Positions 6,721 to 11,733 of a stretch of 11,733 bases of DNA are shown in pieces. Origin of the DNA: Coemansia sp. RSA 1804 (Eukaryota > Kickxellomycota > Kickxellomycetes > Kickxellales > Kickxellaceae); assembly GCA_027578815.1 (NCBI GenBank), contig JANBTH010000755.1, positions 1 through 11,733 on the forward strand, read 5' to 3'. A program made the position numbers and the translations under genes. Within the stretch, counting starts at the first letter, position 1; every line of letters starts with the position of its first letter. A model generated the notes under the pieces. It did not search any database and was not told the origin of the DNA. It was given only the letters and a program-made list of their open reading frames with translations.

Positions 6721-9700
6721 ATGCCTCTGGTTGAGGTTCGTCGTGCAATCTACAGCTATACACCTGCAGCCACAGATGAGCTCACGCTGACTGACGGCGA
6801 TGTTCTCTACATCCTGGACAATGACGACCCAGATTGGCTCCAGGCCAAAAAGAAGCAGTTTAATATTGACGACCCTATTGAACAAGGTCTAGTTCCTACC
6901 AACCACACAGAACTCGTAAGTCTCTCCTTTTTTCTCTTTACATGTATTTCTTTGTATTATCAATGATGCCATCCTTTCTTATTGTGGACAGCTTGTTCCT
7001 GAATACTCCTTTTTTCCTTTTTGATTCAATCCACTCCACCTGCGCACGCCCCCCCCCCCCCCAATCCCTTTTATTTCGTTGTTACCTTTTTTGTTTTCTC
7101 ATTTGCATTGTTTTGATGTCAACTAACACTCATCCCTTCTCCTCTGTAACATGAAAACAAAAACAAAAACACTCGTTCTTTACAACTAGGTTGAATCGAT
7201 TGCCCATGCAAAGGCGCTTTACGACTATGATCCTGTAGAGAGTGAGGAGACCTCTCTGACCGAGGGCGAGGATGTGCTGATTATCGAGGAAGACGATCCC
7301 GACTGGTTTATGACCAAATCCAAGGGCGGCTACGGGTTTGTCCCAAAGGCATATGTGGAGGTGGTATCTGCTGATACGTCAGGGCCACACGACAATGACA
7401 GCACAGTTGTAGAAGAGTCGCGGCCGTTGCCGCCACAGCCTGCAGCCGGAGCTCCAGCCCCACCAGTCGCGCTGCCTCAACCACCGATGCCGCCACCATT
7501 GCCACCAGTTGGCATGCCCTCTGATCAACCGAGGTCTAGTGAAGCCAACAACGTTGTTGTGCGTGCTACACCTGCTACCTCTATCTCTGAGCCTCAGGTA
7601 TCATCGGTACCAACCCCGCCTGTACTTCCACCCATTCCTCCGTCTGTTCCGCCACAGCTTCCCTCGACACAACCAGCAACGCTGCCGCAGCCACCGCAGC
7701 CCCCTTCAACGATACAAACGGCACTACCATCCACACAGACAACAGCCCAGCCTGTAGACACCATCTCGCACTTTAACGTGGTAGAGGGAAAGAAGAAGAA
7801 GAAGGGCAACATGGTTACGCTAGGAATAAGCAACAGTATGTTTATGGTGGATAGCAGAAACGATGCCATTCCGCCAAAAAAGTTCTCCATGCACGATGTG
7901 ACAAAGTGCACGGCCAAGAAGGGCGTTCTGGGCGTGGAAATAGGAGGATATGCGCCCGCGGCCTTTGACTTTGCTTGCTCGTCCAACGCTGAGGCTGAAA
8001 CCATATTGGGTGCAATCAATTCAGCCAGACGTGGAATGTTTGTTGGCAAAAAGTCCATGGATGTTTCCGAGACACAAATGATGTCCTCTCGCTCGCCCAG
8101 CATTGTCGGCACTGCTGAACAACAAGGGCGAGGCAGAACTTTCTCCTCAGCGTCTGGTGCATCTGGGTTGTCGTCTATTCCTCCGCCTCTTCCTCCAAAA
8201 ACAGCCGTGTCTGCATCGGGGGAGTTTGCAAACGTGTTGTATGACTTTAGTAGTGAAGATCCCGAGGAGCTGACTGTTTCTGAAGGTGACCGTGTGCTTG
8301 TGATTGAAAAGCCCGATGAAGAGTGGTGGAAGGTCCAACTCCACCCGCCACACGGCAGTATTGGGCTTGTGCCGGCCGCCTACGTAGAAATACAGACTTC
8401 TCTTGCACAGAGATCGCCGACCATTTCTGCCGTTATTCCTGTATCAGTGTCCGCAACTGCTCATGTAGCTGCTGCTCCTCTTCCGCCTCCTATTCCACCG
8501 GTACCACCGCTAGACACACGTAATCTTGAAGAGGCGCCACCGCTTCCTGAGCGCACAGACGCTGTTCTCAAGGCTGCCTTTGAGATCCATTCGGCCGAAC
8601 AAGCAAAGTCTGCATCTCCAACCTCACAGATGCCCGAAACCGGGCCCATCCATTCCATTGCTAACGGCATCCTGTCGCCAGTTAGTCGGCACCGGACGAT
8701 TGACTCTGACAATGTGCCGTTGCATGTGTTGCAAAAGCGGCAGTCCGAAACAAACACCGCAACGGTGTCGAATTCAACTCCTGCACCATCAGTAGCGAAC
8801 TCCTTGCCAGGGCCCGATATGAGTAAAGTGCGCACATGGACGGATGGCTCCGGTGCATACACGGTTGAAGCGCAGTTTCTCAGTCTTGACGCACAGAACA
8901 ATGTTCAGTTGCACAAGACCAACGGCAAGAAAATCACTGTTCCGTTATCGAAATTTGCACAAGCGGATATGGATTACGTTTACGCGATTACCGGCAACTT
9001 CTCTTCTTCAGAGCAGGCGACACCTAAACAGTCTCAGACAGCGCGTCAGAGACAGCTGGAGAGTGCACGCAAGACTCCTGGCAAACGTATTATCAACTAC
9101 GATTGGGATTGGTTTGACTTTTTCACACTCAAGGCTGGAGTCTCGGCCGATAACGCACTAAAGTACGCTACGTCGTTTGTTGCGGAACGTCTAGATGACC
9201 AGTCGATTCCAGAGATAACCACAGCTCTTATGCAACAGCTCGGCGTTAGACCGGCTGATATCCCGAACATTGAGCGTGCATTCCGTGTGCACCGTGGACT
9301 TCCAGCAGAAGATGCAACTGCATCTCAGCTAGATAACCTGTTTTCCTTGCCAACACCTGCATCCCAGAACATGCAGGATCCACAGAATGCACTTCGCTCG
9401 CTGGTTGCAAATCAAGCAGCAGCTAACTTATCAGCAGCAAACCCGGCCGACGTGTCCTTGGTGCCTCCGCAGCTTCCTCCAAGATCGCCGACAACCACAA
9501 GCGCACCTACTGCTGCCGCTGCCACTAAACAGACTACGAAGAGCGACAGCAATCCCTGGGGCATGGAATCCGAGCTTGACCGACGGGTTGGTCGGTTAAA
9601 GCAGATCAAGGATGACGAGGAGCTTGCACGGAAATTACAGCAGGAAGAAAAAGACCATCGCAAGCGTGACAAGAAGCAGTCGTTCTGGCACAGACACCCA

Positions 9701-11733
9701 AATGAGCCCAAGAACGCAAAGCCCGATCCGTTTACGTCCCTTGATGGGACTCCTAATGGAGGTGGTGGATCCTCGTCTGGCGGCCACCACCAGCGCACAG
9801 GCTCGTCGGCTGCCAATGGTCATAAGCAGCCGCTGAACTTGGCCTCTGGCAGCAGTCGTAAGAAAGCCAATAAGAACCAGATCTCTGTTGTTGATCCTTC
9901 ACAGCTGCGCACGGCTCAGCAGAAGCTGAGTGGTCGGACAAGCCCTCTGGGTTCATCCAGCGCTATTTCGCGAGAACAGTCGGCGACAGCTGTGGGGCGC
10001 GGACCTATTACGATTGATCAGGCTTTCAGCTTGCCAGGTTCAACCGGATCTCCCAGGTCGCCTAGTTTCCAGCAGCAGCAGCAAGCTGTTTTTGATCCAC
10101 CTCCACGTGCCCGCCCGACCACACGCCAGCAGCAGCAGCAACATCAACGTAACCAGTCGCAGAGCAATGCATTTAACGCTGCGTCTCTTGTTGGCGTGGC
10201 AGACGCTGCATTCCGCTCGATCCCCGCAAGCCCATTGAACAACACCGGATCCTCTGGGTTCAGCGAGCTGACGACGAACAGAATGGCCGCTGCTACAGCC
10301 AGCGGCAACACTGCGCAAATTGACCAGCTGGAAAGGATGGCCAAGGCAAGGGAGCAAGAACTGGCAGCCCAGGAGGCGCGTATCAGACAACAGCAAGAAG
10401 AGATGCGCAAGCAGGCAGCGTTTTTACAGCAGCAACAGCAGCATCTACTCCAGATGCAGCAGTCCCAGAAGGTCGAGGCGCAGTTGAAGCAGCTTAAGGA
10501 GGAGAAGGACCGCTTTGAGCAGCAGCGTCAGGCCGAGGAGCTGAAGAAGCAGGTTGATCTTTTGCGGTCGCAGCAGCAGCAGATGTTGAAGATGCAGCAG
10601 ATGGCTACCCAGGCACGCGGGGCCATGACGACTGCAAATGGCGGGATGATGCAGCATCAGATTCCCCAGCAGCAGCAGCAACTACAACAACAACATCTGC
10701 AGCAGCAACCGATAGCGGAATTGTCAAGCATGGTTGCACCGACGAACACTATTGGCACAGTAGGCGGTCAGCAACAACTGCAGCAGCAGCAGCAGCAGCA
10801 GCAGAAGGCTGCCCCGTTGTCAACCAGACTGCCCCCTGCTCTAGTGCCTTCAAGAGTCACCAAACCACTATCACCGCAACCAAACCAGCTAGCATCACAG
10901 AACCAACACCGCCAAACACCTGGTTCCGGTACCAATATGTTTTTGGCAAATGGAATGTTTGGGGCCTCACAAGGCATCTCCAACATCCCAGCCGCCAGCA
11001 CATCGTCGACCGGTTTGAATGTTCCAAGCAGTATTGCTGCACGGGGAATATTCTCGAATCACGCCGTTGCTGGTTCAACGCCGAACCTGGGGAGCTTTGC
11101 TAACAACTCGCAGCAGCCTATCATGAACACATCGGCTGGTATTGTTGGGAACGGAAATGGTCTTGCTCTGGGTTATAACAACAGCGGCAACGTTGCAGCT
11201 ACGCATAGTGTGACAAGCTTTGGCACATTCAACAATAACAGCAATGTTCAAGGCAACCAGCAGCAGCAAGTGAATCTGTTTTCCCAGCAGAAACAGCTGA
11301 TGATGGGCGGCAACAATGGGTCGATGCAGCAGTTTAGCGCGGGTGCAAACAAGTACGACATTTTCAAGTCGATTAACCCGCACGCACCCAGCGTATTCAC
11401 CAGCGATATGCAGCAGCAGAACCAGCAGAACCAGATGCTTGGCGGCGGCGGCGGCGTGAATGCACAGCTTTTGAATTCAAATGTTTCTGGAAACATCATG
11501 CCAGCTGGATTTGTTGTAAATAACCAGCAGCTGCCCTCTTCCACTGGACCACGGCCAACTGGTATTTTTGCCATGGCCAACCCCACGCTCAGTCAACCGC
11601 AGCAACAGCAGATTGGTTTGCCACAGAACATGTTCCAGAACCAAATGTTTAGTTCACAACAAGGCCAGCCACAACAGCAGCAACAGCAGCAGCAGACCTT
11701 TGGAATGAATCAACCGGGTAATTCAGTAGGGTT
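6721..11733 (+). CDS. SLA1: Endocytic coat adaptor Sla1 (3xSH3, SHD1, SHD2), two exons, 3' end missing
   Basis: Sla1 links cargo, clathrin coat and actin nucleators at endocytic patches. Exons are 6721-6915 (65 codons) and 7190-11733, joined in phase 0. Exon 2 has no stop, so at least 1579 residues exist, longer than yeast Sla1 (1244). Order: SH3-1 (1-65), SH3-2 (71-122), Pro-rich linker (145-255), PH-like domain with EGKKKKKG (about 259-350), SH3-3 (411-467, EEWWKV, GLVPAAYVEI), SHD1 (609-668, VRTWTDGSGAYTVEAQF, LHKTNGKK), the domain that binds NPFxD cargo signals in yeast, and SHD2 (699-770, DWDWFDFFLKAG-like, SAM fold). Then come an MIU-like DDEELARKLQQEE (873-885), a DPF (911-913), a coiled coil (about 1105-1208) and a Q/N-rich tail. 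Ligands PPPLPPK (396-402) and PPQLPPR (824-830) are present. No canonical clathrin box or LxxQxTG kinase motif is seen in the visible part. ATG 6721 starts just before the first SH3; no ATG-initiated extension fits. Confidence 0.95.
6916..7189 (+). other. SLA1 intron 1 (phase 0)
   Basis: The donor is GTAAGT directly after the THTEL-like end of SH3-1, and the acceptor is CTAG at 7186-7189. A branch-site match, AACTAAC (7121-7127), lies about 64 nt before the acceptor; TGTAAC at 7145-7150 is an alternative. Read-through meets TGA at 6964-6966. Splicing joins SH3-1 to VESIAHAKALYDYD, the start of SH3-2, matching the tandem SH3 arrangement of Sla1. The 274-nt intron contains a 14-C run (7049-7062) and an AAAAAC repeat (7154-7170). 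Confidence 0.92.
7049..7062 (+). repeat. Homopolymer of 14 C within SLA1 intron
   Basis: Fourteen consecutive C residues follow GCGCACG inside the intron. They are outside coding sequence, so an assembly error in the run length would not affect the protein. Confidence 0.9.
10781..10804 (+). repeat. (CAG)8 run, polyglutamine in SLA1
   Basis: Eight uninterrupted CAG codons lie in the Q-rich C-terminal part of Sla1 and follow CAA-CAA-CTG. Shorter CAG/CAA runs recur at about 10070-10083, 10129-10140, 10429-10440, 10570-10581, 10669-10680 and 11677-11696. This is a candidate length polymorphism inside a disordered tail. Confidence 0.85.

Noticed and set aside
7049..7062. Possible sequencing-induced frameshift at the 14-C run
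   Set aside because: It lies in an intron with good splice sites, so run length does not affect the frame.
7190..11733. Possible pseudogene or further introns in SLA1 exon 2, because of the many repeats
   Set aside because: Codon-by-codon reading finds no stop to the window edge, and all expected domains are in one frame and in the usual order.
1..11733. tRNA genes, transposons, CRISPR arrays or secondary-metabolite clusters
   Set aside because: Intergenic stretches were read on both strands; no cloverleaf, terminal repeats, transposase frame or spaced repeat array was seen.

Overview
The window is nuclear DNA from a fungus. The fungal-specific endocytic adaptor Sla1 (three SH3 domains, SHD1, SHD2) is present, together with Abp1, a Pmt4-type O-mannosyltransferase and a mitochondrial-type ribosomal protein uL2. 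The reading frames are long and nearly intron-free. Only one coding intron is certain, with a GTAAGT donor and a CTAAC-type branch site. Q- and P-rich tracts are abundant. This would fit an intron-poor, early-diverging filamentous fungus (Kickxellomycotina is one guess), but the taxon cannot be fixed from the sequence alone.

Layout. 1-156 (+) is the C-terminal end of mitochondrial ribosomal protein uL2 (RML2). 157-754 is its 3' side and the PMT4 upstream region, with a TATA-like site and a probable 5'-UTR intron. 755-3133 (+) is PMT4, complete and intronless, 792 aa. 3134-3571 is a short convergent intergenic region. 3572-5890 (-) is ABP1, complete and intronless, 772 aa. 5891-6720 is a divergent intergenic region between two actin-patch genes. 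6721-11733 (+) is SLA1, with exon 1 at 6721-6915, an intron at 6916-7189 and exon 2 open through the right edge. At least 1579 residues of Sla1 are visible and its C-terminus is cut off.

How the genes relate. ABP1 and SLA1 encode partner proteins of the cortical actin patch, and here they are head-to-head with one 830-bp promoter region. Sla1 is an early coat adaptor that binds cargo and nucleation-promoting factors. Abp1 binds F-actin and recruits SH3 partners. Both carry several SH3 domains and several proline ligands of the PPxLPP[RK] type, so they could bind each other and share partners. PMT4 (secretory-pathway O-mannosylation) and RML2 (mitochondrial translation) have no evident functional link to them.

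No new system is visible. The most unusual points are the divergent ABP1-SLA1 pair, an apparent rearrangement of ubiquitin-binding features between Sla1 and Abp1 (a Phe/Tyr exchange in SH3 domains plus an MIU-like helix in Sla1), a His in place of the pocket Tyr in Sla1 SH3-1, and a candidate intron upstream of PMT4 whose retention leaves an in-frame hydrophobic N-terminal extension.
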